Source of the DNA: Flavobacterium sp. LMO8
GTDB lineage: Bacteria > Bacteroidota > Bacteroidia > Flavobacteriales > Flavobacteriaceae
DNA length: 64,000 nucleotides
NCBI RefSeq assembly: GCF_009495755.1
Contig: NZ_WIBJ01000031.1
Coordinates: 292,811-356,810 of the forward strand
Reading direction: 5' to 3'
In this document: in pieces, positions 40,341 to 48,628 of the stretch
Layout of the letters: every line of letters starts with the position of its first letter
How positions within the stretch are numbered: the first letter of the stretch is position 1
Translations under genes and position numbers: made by a program
The notes under the pieces: model-generated
What the model was told of the DNA's origin: nothing
Database searches by the model: none
The model's input: the letters and a program-made list of their open reading frames with translations, nothing else

Positions 40341-41711
40341 TTATTCTTTTGTAAAGTTGAATTTCATTCCACCTTGAATTAAAACAAACGACTTGTCTCC
40401 AAAAACCATTTCAATTCCGGCTGGAGCAAAAACAAACGTTGTTTCTTCTTTAAATGTCAATGGAAAAGCACCTTGTCCAGTGGCTTGTGCTGATAATTCA
40501 CCATTCTTTTCGGAAACCGTAATTTTTAGAGGAATTTCTTTTGAAGCATAAGTTCCAATATATTTTGCCAATTCAGTCGCATCCATTTTCATGAATTGTG
40601 GAAACGGGAAAGGCATTTTGTAATAAATGCTTAATATGCCTATAGTAATGTCATTTTGGATATAATTATCGCCATTTGTTATTAATGAAAAACTCAATTT
40701 TTCAGCAGGATAATAACCTAACATTGAATTAAAATTTTCAATTCTTCCACCATGACCATAAAAACGTCTTTCGCCAAACGGAAATTGAATAAGCGCTTTT
40801 CCATAGCCTTCTTTAATTTCTTTCATTTGGTCTAAAGAAGTTGATTTTACTAATTTTCCATCAAAAAGTGCATAAATAAACTTCGTTAAATCAGCTGGAG
40901 TAGAAGTAATTCCTCCTGAAGAAAATGCTATGGAATTGTGATTTTCGTAAGATTTAATCCATTTTTCTCCATCAAAGTAATAGGAATAACTTTCTTTATT
41001 GGCAGTATTTGTTGATTCTTCTGTAAAATATGTTGTTGGAACAAAGACTTTTTTAGTAACTGCGCCTTTGTCTGTCATCTCAGTTTTGTTTTCAAATGTT
41101 CCTAGTTCTGCTTTTTTTACAATGCGATTTTCTAAGTTTTCACCATATGATTTTTTTGTCAACTTTTCGATGATACATCCTAATATAAAAAAGTTCGAAT
41201 TACTGTATTCGTATTTGCTTCCTGGTTCAAAAATAGGCTCGTATGAAGTAATTACTTTTAAAATATCTTCTTTAGAATGTTTTTTGTCAATTACTTTATG
41301 AAATGTGGAATCTTGGTTAACAAAATCCACAATTCCGGTTCTGTGATGTAGTAAATCGTAAATCGAAATCTTTTCAGCATTTGGCATTTTCGGATAAAAA
41401 CGATTCAACTTGGTTTGCAAGGTTAGTTTTTTCTCTTCAATCAATTGCATTACCATTACAGCTGTGAAAGTTTTAGAAATCGAACCTATTTTGTAACGTG
41501 TCAAGCGATCGGCTTTGATGTTCTTTTCTACATCGGCAAAACCATACGCTTTATTAAAAACTACATTTTCTCCTTCGCGAATAGTTAACGAACCCATGAA
41601 TTTGTTGTTTTCGTTTAAATAGTTTAACAAACTATCAATTCGTGTGAATTTATCTTGTGCAATAGTGAAAGTAGAAAAGGCAAATACAAAAAGTAATAGT
41701 AATTTCTTCAT
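40341..41711 (-). CDS. Serine hydrolase (class C beta-lactamase/esterase family)
   Basis: The 456-residue protein has a signal peptide (LLLLFVFAFSTFTIAQ), the SxxK motif in KIGSISKTFTAV (catalytic Ser, around residue 78), YxN as YEYSNSNFF, and a later GHGGRIENFNSMLG (the HxG motif). A C-terminal lipocalin-like beta domain follows. It is probably a periplasmic D-Ala carboxypeptidase-like or esterase enzyme, not necessarily a beta-lactamase. Gap to the PnuC-like gene is two bases. Confidence 0.9.
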   Translation of the reverse strand: MKKLLLLFVFAFSTFTIAQDKFTRIDSLLNYLNENNKFMGSLTIREGENVVFNKAYGFADVEKNIKADRLTRYKIGSISKTFTAVMVMQLIEEKKLTLQTKLNRFYPKMPNAEKISIYDLLHHRTGIVDFVNQDSTFHKVIDKKHSKEDILKVITSYEPIFEPGSKYEYSNSNFFILGCIIEKLTKKSYGENLENRIVKKAELGTFENKTEMTDKGAVTKKVFVPTTYFTEESTNTANKESYSYYFDGEKWIKSYENHNSIAFSSGGITSTPADLTKFIYALFDGKLVKSTSLDQMKEIKEGYGKALIQFPFGERRFYGHGGRIENFNSMLGYYPAEKLSFSLITNGDNYIQNDITIGILSIYYKMPFPFPQFMKMDATELAKYIGTYASKEIPLKITVSEKNGELSAQATGQGAFPLTFKEETTFVFAPAGIEMVFGDKSFVLIQGGMKFNFTKE

Positions 41712-41752
41712 GATTTTTTGTTTTACTAATTAGTAGTTGAGATTTTATTTTG

Positions 41753-42394
41753 TTACTGATTTTTGATTTTTTTGAATTCCAAATACGAATATATAATCGG
41801 AACAATACTAATAACGGCTGTAATTCCTAAAAAAGTATACAATTGCATTTCATTAGGTATCAAAAATGTCAACGCCATTAAAAGTCCGCCAATGAACCAT
41901 AGTTTTCCGCCTAGTACATGTGTTTTTTTCCAGACTTCTTCGTTTTCTAATGTCCATGGTGTTTTTATCCCAATAAAATAATTCGGTTTTATCGTTTTGA
42001 AATAATTACCTAAGAAAGCAAAAAGCAAGCCAATAATTGCAAATACAAAGCCAGGATTACTGCTTTTTTGTTGTACACTATACAAAATAAAAACCGCCAA
42101 ACCCGACATAAATAAAGTAAGAATCATTCGTAAATTATTCAGTTTGTTGCCCATATTTTGTAATTTTTGCTTTGGATCGATGTAGGGAATTATCAAGAAT
42201 ACGAAGTAAGTAATTCCTATCAGCATGAAAAGCATTATGAAAAGTTCGCTTTTATTTCCCCAACGGTCAATCTCTCCAGCACCATTCCAATGCATTGGAA
42301 CTTTTTCGGGTAAACGATTCCAAATGTAAGCTAAGTAAGCAAAAGGCAACAAAGCCACAGCAATAAACGGAATTTCTTTTTTAAACTTCTCCAT
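41753..42394 (-). CDS. sdpI: SdpI-like immunity/signal protein
   Basis: The 213-residue protein has six TM helices. The N-terminal LPEKVPMHWNGAGEIDRWGN (around residues 28-47) and the C-terminal half with NYFIGIKTPWTLENEEVWKK and THVLGGKLW match SdpI. In Bacillus SdpI binds the SdpC killing factor and sequesters the autorepressor SdpR. Here it lies three bases downstream of an ArsR-family gene like SdpR, but no sdpC-like gene is visible. I infer a sensing/immunity pair. Confidence 0.9.
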   Translation of the reverse strand: MEKFKKEIPFIAVALLPFAYLAYIWNRLPEKVPMHWNGAGEIDRWGNKSELFIMLFMLIGITYFVFLIIPYIDPKQKLQNMGNKLNNLRMILTLFMSGLAVFILYSVQQKSSNPGFVFAIIGLLFAFLGNYFKTIKPNYFIGIKTPWTLENEEVWKKTHVLGGKLWFIGGLLMALTFLIPNEMQLYTFLGITAVISIVPIIYSYLEFKKIKNQ

Positions 42395-42397
42395 ACT

Positions 42398-42652
42398 TTA
42401 TTTTTTTAGAGTAATAATCCATTGTAAAATATCGTCAACAATTGTAGTGTTTAAAGAATAGACTACAAATTGTCCTTTTTTCTCGCTCGTGACTAAATCG
42501 GCACGTTTTAAAATATCCAAATGATGCGAAATACTGGGTTTTGAAATATGAAATTGGTCCGCAATATCGCCAGCCGTCATTTCCTGTTTACGCAGCAATT
42601 CCAGAATATCTCTTCTGGTTTCGTCGTTTAAGGCTTTGAAAATTGCGTTCAT
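42398..42652 (-). CDS. sdpR: ArsR-family autorepressor, SdpR-like
   Basis: The 84-residue protein has FKALNDETRRDILELLRKQE and MTAGDIADQFHISKPSISHH (around residues 30-49), a winged-helix ArsR fold with no metal-binding cysteines. The adjacent SdpI indicates it is the SdpR-type repressor of this operon. Confidence 0.9.
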   Translation of the reverse strand: MNAIFKALNDETRRDILELLRKQEMTAGDIADQFHISKPSISHHLDILKRADLVTSEKKGQFVVYSLNTTIVDDILQWIITLKK

Positions 42653-42713
42653 ACTTGTTTATATATTTAGACAAATATCTAAATATTATTTGAAATGGCA
42701 AAATGTTTTCAAA

Positions 42714-42763
42714 AAATAACCCGATAGGTTTTGAAACGTATCGTGGTTGATGGGTTATTTTTG
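42714..42763. terminator. Terminator-like stem between SdpR and the small membrane gene
   Basis: AAAATAACCC pairs with GGGTTATTTT over a ~30-base loop containing TTTTGAAACGTATCG. On the minus strand it would terminate the gene at 42834. Confidence 0.6.
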
Positions 42764-42833
42764 AGATTTGAATTTCAAATAAATGGAATTTATAAAAATC
42801 ATTAGAAATAGTAAGGTGATAAATAGTAAAACT

Positions 42834-43142
42834 TTATCTGTAAAAACTATTTGTATGTTGCCGTCTTGTATCAAACAAAAAAAAAACGAAAGATATAAAG
42901 AATAAAAAGGACAAGATAAAATTTGTTTTTGCTTTGATAAAAGCTAAAAATGAAAATCCAATTATAAAGCTTATAAAAAAATTAATAGAATAGTAACTGA
43001 TTCCATTGATATCATATGCCCAACCAACAGTTTTATTATATCCATAATGAGCTACATTATCTATGAAAATTAAAAACAATAATGGAATTATTGAAATCAA
43101 ATACATTTTAGTTTCAAAAAGAAATTTAATTTTATTTATCAT
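42834..43142 (-). CDS. Small membrane protein, function unknown
   Basis: The 102-residue protein has three hydrophobic stretches: MYLISIIPLLFLIFIDNVAH, SINFFISFIIGFSFLAF and FILSFLFFISFVFFLF. No family was recognised. It stands alone on the minus strand between polA and sdpR. A run of ten A's (T10 on the coding strand, plus-strand 42877-42886) lies inside the third segment and could slip and shift the frame. Confidence 0.5.
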   Translation of the reverse strand: MINKIKFLFETKMYLISIIPLLFLIFIDNVAHYGYNKTVGWAYDINGISYYSINFFISFIIGFSFLAFIKAKTNFILSFLFFISFVFFLFDTRRQHTNSFYR

Positions 43143-43157
43143 GTTTCTAATTTATTA

Positions 43158-43190
43158 TGAGATTTCTCCTTCGTCGAAATGACAAAGTTT
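43158..43190. repeat. ATGACA-type dispersed repeat
   Basis: GAGATTTCTCCTTCGTCG followed by AAATGACAAAG resembles the (A)GATTCT...TTCNNATGACA element at 20732, 47814 and 48567, the last with the extended palindrome. Confidence 0.45.
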
Positions 43191-43228
43191 ATAACTCCAA
43201 ACTCAATTCTCCAAACTCCAAACTAAAA

Positions 43229-46081
43229 TTAATGCGCTTCCAACCAATTTTTACCCAATCCTATTTCAACATCTAACGGAACTGCCATTTTGAAAGCATT
43301 TTCCATTTCGTGTTTGATCATCGGTTGAATTTTTTCTAATTCGGAGTTGTGCACGTCAAAGACTAATTCGTCATGTACTTGCAATAGCATTTTTGATTTC
43401 CAGTTTTCAGAAGTCAACTTTTTATGAATGTTAATCATCGCAATTTTGATGATATCCGCAGCCGAACCTTGAATTGGTGCATTCACTGCATTTCGTTCCG
43501 CACCACCACGAACAATGGCGTTGGCTGAGTTGATGTCTTTTAAATAACGTCTTCTTCCTGAAATGGTTTCTACATAGCCGTTTTCTCTGGCAAAATCTAC
43601 TTGCGAAGTCATAAACGATTTCAATTTTGGATACGTTTGATAGTACGCTTCAATTAATTCTGCACTTTCTTTTCGAGATAAGTTGGTTTGGTTGCTCAAT
43701 CCAAAAGCCGAAACCCCATAAATAATTCCGAAGTTTACAGTTTTGGCATGACTTCTTTGTTCTTTTGTTACTTCGTCTAAGGGCACATTGAATACTTTTG
43801 CAGCCGTACTTTTGTGAATGTCTTCGTGATTTTGAAACGCTTTTATCATATTTTCTTCGCCACATAAAGCAGCAATAATACGCAATTCAATTTGAGAATA
43901 ATCGGCAGAAAGTAGCGTGTAATTTTCATCTCGAGCAATGAACGCTTTTCTAATTTGTCTCCCTCTTTCGGTACGAATTGGAATGTTTTGTAAGTTTGGA
44001 TTATTCGAACTTAAACGACCAGTTGCAGCGACCGTTTGCATATAATCGGTATGAACTCTTCCAGTTTTATTATCGACTTGATTTGGTAACGCATCAATAT
44101 ACGTACTTTGTAATTTCACCATTTGTCGCCATTCTAAAATATCGCGCACAATTTGATGTTCGTTTGCTAAATAACTCAATACTTCTTCACCGGTAGCATA
44201 TTGGCCTGTTTTGGTTTTCTTTTGTTTCGCACCACCAATTTTTAGTTTGTCGAATAAAATATCGCCCAACTGTTTTGGAGAAGCTAAATTGAATTTCTCA
44301 CCAGCGGTTTCATAAATTTGTTGTTCAAACGCATCGATTTCTTTTTGCATATCAACCGACATGCTTTTTAGAAACTCCACATCCAAACGAATGCCTTCTT
44401 TTTCCATATCCGCTAAAACAGGAACTAGCGGAATTTCGATTTGGTCAAACAATTTTTTGGTGCCTACTTTTTCTAAAATCGGTTGAAAATGTTCCTTCAA
44501 TTGGAAGGTTATATCAGCATCTTCAGTTGCATATTCTTTGATATCTTCCAAAGGAACATCGCGCATTGATAATTGATTTTTCCCTTTTTTACCAATTAAC
44601 GTTTCAATGGATTTTGGCGCATATTTCAAATAGGTTTCCGACAATACATCCATATTATGACGCATATCAGGATTAATCAAATAATGCGCAATCATGGTGT
44701 CGAATAATTTTCCTTTGACTTGAATGTTGTAATTCGAAAGAATTTTCAAGTCGTATTTCATGTTCTGACCAATTTTTTCGATGTTTTCATTTTCGAAGAA
44801 TGGTCGGAATTTTTCAATTAATGTTTGGGTTTCTTCCTGATTTTCGGGAAACGGAACATAAAATCCTTTTCCTTTTTCGAAAGAAAACGACATTCCTACT
44901 AACTCGGCATTCAAAGCGTCAATTCCAGTAGTTTCCGTATCAAAACATACCGAAGTTTGATTCAATAAATTCTGCATTAATAATTTTACAGGTAAATCGC
45001 CTTGAACTATTTGGTAGAAATGCGTCGTATTTTCTAAGGTTGCATAATACGAATGATTCGCTGTTGGTTCATCCGATTCGTCACTAAATCCAAACAAATC
45101 AAATTGGTCTTCGTTTGATTTTTTAGCTGGAGCTTTTTTTATGGGTTGCGGGATTTCAGAAGTATTTCCGTTGGCATCAATTTCGTCGTATTCTTTCCCA
45201 GAACCAAATAACTTATCAAACTGCGCTTTCATTTGACGAAATTCTAATTCCTGAAACAAAGCATCTGTTTTCTCCACATCTGGTTTTGATAGTTCGTAAT
45301 CATCAGCATCAAAAGTCACCGGACAATCGAGTAGGATAGTAGCTAATTTTTTGGATAAAATTCCTAATTCTTTATTAGCTTCGATTTTGTCTTTCATCGC
45401 ACCTTTTAGTTGATGCGTGTTAGCCAATAAATTTTCTAAAGTTCCATATTCCGCTAAGAATTTCTTCGCTGTTTTTTCTCCCACACCAGGTAATCCCGGA
45501 ATATTATCGGCAGAATCGCCCATCATTCCTAAGAAATCAATTACTTGATCAGGGCGTTCGATTTCAAATTTCGCTAAGACTTCAGGAATTCCCCAAATCT
45601 CGATATCATTCCCCATTCGGGCTGGTTTATACATGAAAATATTTTCCGAAACCAATTGGGCAAAATCCTTATCTGGTGTTACCATGAAAACTTGAAAGCC
45701 TTCTTTTTCGGCTTGTTTTGCTAATGTTCCAATCAAATCATCAGCTTCAAAACCTGCTTTTTCGATAATTGGAATGTGCATGGCGCGCAATAACTCTTGA
45801 ATGTAAGGAACCGCAATTTTAATTGCTTCAGGCGTTTCGTCACGATGTGCTTTGTATTCTTGATACATTTCAAAACGATAATCGCTTCCGCCTTTATCAA
45901 AGGCTACGGCTAAATGATCTGGTTTTTCGCGTTTAATGACATCCATTAGAGAATTCATGAATCCCATAATAGCGGAAGTATCCATTCCTTTAGAATTGAT
46001 ACGAGGATTTTTTATAAAAGCATAATACCCACGAAAAATAAGCGCGTAGGCATCAAGAAGGAAAAGACGTTTTTGTGACAT
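43229..46081 (-). CDS. polA: DNA polymerase I
   Basis: The 950-residue enzyme has three parts: an N-terminal 5'-3' exonuclease/flap domain (LFLLDAYALIFRGYYAF, VTPDKDFAQLVSENIFMY, LPGVGEKTAKKFL), a 3'-5' exonuclease with intact acids (SVCFDTETTGIDAL, NMKYDLKIL, EYATEDADITFQL), and the polymerase. Polymerase motifs: LLSADYSQIELRIIAALCGE (motif A), HAKTVNFGIIYGVSAFGLSN (motif B) and LLQVHDELVFDV (motif C). It fills gaps and removes RNA primers. Confidence 0.98.
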   Translation of the reverse strand: MSQKRLFLLDAYALIFRGYYAFIKNPRINSKGMDTSAIMGFMNSLMDVIKREKPDHLAVAFDKGGSDYRFEMYQEYKAHRDETPEAIKIAVPYIQELLRAMHIPIIEKAGFEADDLIGTLAKQAEKEGFQVFMVTPDKDFAQLVSENIFMYKPARMGNDIEIWGIPEVLAKFEIERPDQVIDFLGMMGDSADNIPGLPGVGEKTAKKFLAEYGTLENLLANTHQLKGAMKDKIEANKELGILSKKLATILLDCPVTFDADDYELSKPDVEKTDALFQELEFRQMKAQFDKLFGSGKEYDEIDANGNTSEIPQPIKKAPAKKSNEDQFDLFGFSDESDEPTANHSYYATLENTTHFYQIVQGDLPVKLLMQNLLNQTSVCFDTETTGIDALNAELVGMSFSFEKGKGFYVPFPENQEETQTLIEKFRPFFENENIEKIGQNMKYDLKILSNYNIQVKGKLFDTMIAHYLINPDMRHNMDVLSETYLKYAPKSIETLIGKKGKNQLSMRDVPLEDIKEYATEDADITFQLKEHFQPILEKVGTKKLFDQIEIPLVPVLADMEKEGIRLDVEFLKSMSVDMQKEIDAFEQQIYETAGEKFNLASPKQLGDILFDKLKIGGAKQKKTKTGQYATGEEVLSYLANEHQIVRDILEWRQMVKLQSTYIDALPNQVDNKTGRVHTDYMQTVAATGRLSSNNPNLQNIPIRTERGRQIRKAFIARDENYTLLSADYSQIELRIIAALCGEENMIKAFQNHEDIHKSTAAKVFNVPLDEVTKEQRSHAKTVNFGIIYGVSAFGLSNQTNLSRKESAELIEAYYQTYPKLKSFMTSQVDFARENGYVETISGRRRYLKDINSANAIVRGGAERNAVNAPIQGSAADIIKIAMINIHKKLTSENWKSKMLLQVHDELVFDVHNSELEKIQPMIKHEMENAFKMAVPLDVEIGLGKNWLEAH

Positions 46082-46205
46082 TGTTCTGAAATTTCATTTA
46101 AAATGTAAAAGTACAATTCTTTGCTTAAAAAAACTTTGTTAAAATTCATTTAATGCAGCATCAATTTGTCTAACTTGTTCCTTACTTTGCAAAAAAAAAG
46201 AGTTA

Positions 46206-47435
46206 ATGATTCGTTGGATTGTTTTTTTAGTATTTGTTGTCATTCTGGAAATCTATGCTTTTCAGGCGTTTAAGACTTTGATTAAATCGAAGTGGTTTTT
46301 TATTTTCTATTATGTAACATCAGCAATTGCTTTATTTTATATTGTTTACCAATTGTATCATTTTGATAGAAGTGTAGGGCAAACACCGCAAACTATGTTG
46401 ACTTTTGGTTTGTTGTTACTACTTTATGTGCCGAAATTATTGTTAACCATCATTTTATTTGGAGAAGATATCGTTCGCTTTTTTGCAGGATTATTTGGTG
46501 TGATAACAAAAAGCGGTTCCGAAGGTTTTTTACCCGAAAGAAGGAAGTTTGTAAGTCAAATTGCTTTAGGAATCGCAGCTATTCCGTTTGCTTCTTTTTT
46601 ATACGGAATTACCATTGGAAAATACAATTACAAAGTAATCAGACAAACTTTGTTTTTCCCAGATTTACCCGATGCTTTTGATGGAACCACGATTACTCAT
46701 ATTTCAGATGTTCACAGTGGAAGTTTTGATGATGCCGAGAAAATTCAGTATGCTATCGATTTGATTAATGAACAAAATTCGGATATGGTTTTGTTTACGG
46801 GTGATATTGTAAATACACACGCTACCGAAATGGATCCGTGGATTGATACGTTTAAAGAAATTCATAATCCAAAATTTGGAAAGTTTTCTATTTTAGGGAA
46901 TCACGATTATGGGGAATATATAGATTGGAAATCACAAACTGAAAAACAAGCTAATTTTGAAGGCATAAAAGCTATTCATGATAAAATTGATTTTAAATTG
47001 TTATTAAATGAGCATGTAAAAATCAAAAAAGACAATCAGGAATTAGCCATCGTAGGTGTTGAAAACTGGGGAAGAAAATTTGGTGAACGTGGCGATTTGA
47101 ATTTGGCTTCGAAAGGTTTAACGAAAGAAGATTTCAAAATTGTAATGAGTCACGATCCAAGTCATTGGGATGAGAAAATTCAGCACGATGACAATCATTA
47201 TCATTTAACACTTTCGGGTCATACACATGGGTTTCAATTTGGTATAGAAATTCCGGGTTGGATAAAATGGAGTCCGGTGCAATATGTATATAAACAATGG
47301 GCTGGATTGTATGAAAATGCAGGAAGATATATTTATGTAAATCGTGGTTTTGGCTTCCATGCGTACCCAGGTAGAGTAGGAATTATGCCCGAAATTACGG
47401 TTATTGAACTAAAAAAAGGAGAAAAAGTAGCGTAA
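46206..47435 (+). CDS. Membrane metallophosphoesterase
   Basis: The 409-residue protein has about four N-terminal TM helices and a calcineurin-like domain from about residue 160: THISDVHSGSFDD, VLFTGDIVNTH, ILGNHDYGEY, MSHDPSHW and LSGHTHGFQF. These are the five metal-binding motifs. The family includes YkuE-type enzymes such as UDP-2,3-diacylglucosamine or cyclic nucleotide esterases; the substrate is unassigned. It is divergent from polA and followed by a thioredoxin-like gene. Confidence 0.93.
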   Translation: MIRWIVFLVFVVILEIYAFQAFKTLIKSKWFFIFYYVTSAIALFYIVYQLYHFDRSVGQTPQTMLTFGLLLLLYVPKLLLTIILFGEDIVRFFAGLFGVITKSGSEGFLPERRKFVSQIALGIAAIPFASFLYGITIGKYNYKVIRQTLFFPDLPDAFDGTTITHISDVHSGSFDDAEKIQYAIDLINEQNSDMVLFTGDIVNTHATEMDPWIDTFKEIHNPKFGKFSILGNHDYGEYIDWKSQTEKQANFEGIKAIHDKIDFKLLLNEHVKIKKDNQELAIVGVENWGRKFGERGDLNLASKGLTKEDFKIVMSHDPSHWDEKIQHDDNHYHLTLSGHTHGFQFGIEIPGWIKWSPVQYVYKQWAGLYENAGRYIYVNRGFGFHAYPGRVGIMPEITVIELKKGEKVA

Positions 47436-47449
47436 TTCAGTAAAAATGC

Positions 47450-47457
47450 TACATTTG
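47450..47457 (+). promoter_or_regulatory. Promoter -7 box of the thioredoxin-like gene
   Basis: TACATTTG fits TAnnTTTG and lies about 55 bases before the ATG chosen at 47511. Confidence 0.45.
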
Positions 47458-47510
47458 TATATTATTTTCGTGTGAAAAGTAATATTTTTGATACTAATAA
47501 ATCGCAATTT

Positions 47511-47807
47511 ATGTCAAAATTTGGAGAACTTATCGATGCTCAAGTACCTGTACTAATCGATTTCTTTACAGAGTGGAATGAACCTTCAGTAGCTATGAAT
47601 GAAGTAATTCGTCACGTAGCCGCAGCATTAGGAGACAAAGCGCGCGTAATTAAAATTGATGTGGATAAAAATCAGGAATTAGCTGACGCACTTCGTATTA
47701 AAGGTTTACCTACTTTAATGATTTATAAAGAAGGTCAAATGGTATGGAGACAAAGCGGTGAACTTGATGCGAATACTTTGATTTCTTTAGTGCAAGAACA
47801 AGCCTAA
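47511..47807 (+). CDS. Thioredoxin-fold protein lacking the CxxC motif
   Basis: The 98-residue protein starts MSKFGELIDAQVPVLIDFFT. The sequence FTEWNEPSVAMNEV replaces the WCGPC active-site region; no Cys occurs in it. KIDVDKNQELADALRIKGLP, TLMIYKEG and RQSGELD show the rest of the thioredoxin fold (cis-Pro kept). It cannot be a dithiol oxidoreductase. I infer a binding or chaperone role. The longer frame starting at 47472 adds 13 residues and is less likely. Confidence 0.85.
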   Translation: MSKFGELIDAQVPVLIDFFTEWNEPSVAMNEVIRHVAAALGDKARVIKIDVDKNQELADALRIKGLPTLMIYKEGQMVWRQSGELDANTLISLVQEQA

Positions 47808-47846
47808 CCCTTCTACTGCGCTCAGGATGACAAGTTGTAGTAAAAT

Positions 47847-48485
47847 TTATTTTATTACATCAAAAACAAACCCCTTATTTTTTAAAATTTGTATTGCTTT
47901 TGGCAGTGCATATTTCAGGTTTTTTTCTGCCTTTAAGCTATCGTGAAATACGATAATGCTTCCTTGTTCTGTATTTGAAATTACATTTTCCAGACATTTT
48001 TCTACTGAAATACTTTGGTCAAAATCATAACTCAACACATCCCACATAATTATTTTGTAACCTAATTGTCTGATTGCTTTTGATTGACCTGATTTAATTT
48101 TTCCGTAAGGAGGACGAAATAAAAATGAGTATTTAGTGTTCAGTTTTAAGTGTTCAGTTTCGCACAACTTGAAATTGTCAATGTAATGATTAGTTTCGGT
48201 TTTCCAACCGTTTAAATGGTTGAATGTGTGATTTCCGGTTTGATGACCTTCAGAGAGGATTTTTTTATAAACTTCAGGATGTTTTTGAATATTGTCTCCA
48301 ATACAAAAGAAAGTCGCTTTAATGTTTTCCGATTTCAAAAGATCTAGGGCCCATTCGGTTACTTCTGGAATTGGACCATCATCAAAAGTTAAATAGATTT
48401 TTTTATCCGAATTTGGAATATTCCAAACCAGATTATTGAAAATCTTTTTAATCCATTTGTTTGTTTTAACCCAATTGAAGTTCAT
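47847..48485 (-). CDS. Polysaccharide deacetylase (NodB/CE4 family)
   Basis: The 212-residue protein has IYLTFDDGPIPEVTEWALDL (catalytic Asp and metal Asp), SEGHQTGNHTFNHLNGWKTE (the HxxxH metal site), LFRPPYGKI and IIVFHDS. It removes acetyl or N-acetyl groups from sugars; substrate unknown. The segment TEHLKLNTKY between the HxxxH site and RPPYGK is encoded by an inserted AGTGTTCAGT-type repeat (48131-48160), kept in frame. Confidence 0.9.
   Translation of the reverse strand: MNFNWVKTNKWIKKIFNNLVWNIPNSDKKIYLTFDDGPIPEVTEWALDLLKSENIKATFFCIGDNIQKHPEVYKKILSEGHQTGNHTFNHLNGWKTETNHYIDNFKLCETEHLKLNTKYSFLFRPPYGKIKSGQSKAIRQLGYKIIMWDVLSYDFDQSISVEKCLENVISNTEQGSIIVFHDSLKAEKNLKYALPKAIQILKNKGFVFDVIK
48131..48160 (-). 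repeat. AGTGTTCAGT-family repeat inside the deacetylase gene
   Basis: ATTTAGTGTTCAGTT and TTAAGTGTTCAGTTT are in tandem, the same words as in the inverted repeats around the four-helix-bundle gene. The insertion preserves the frame. Confidence 0.65.
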
Positions 48486-48508
48486 CTTGTAAAATTAGTA
48501 TAAAAAAG

Positions 48509-48614
48509 CTGTCTAAAAAGGCAGTTTTGTCAAACTGAACTTGTTTCAGTTTCTATGTAAGATTCTGAAATAAATTCAGAATGACAAAGTACTACGACTT
48601 TTAGACAGCTTTTA
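48509..48614 (-). terminator. Terminator with an inserted dispersed repeat in its loop
   Basis: AAAAAGCTGTCTAAAA at 48506-48521 pairs with TTTTAGACAGCTTTT at 48600-48614, an unusually long-looped terminator for the DUF2723 gene on the minus strand. The loop holds GATTCTGAAATAAATTCAG followed by AATGACA, the palindrome family also seen in the TPP riboswitch. The repeat appears to have entered the loop of an existing hairpin. Confidence 0.65.
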
Positions 48615-48628
48615 TATTTTGAAATTAG

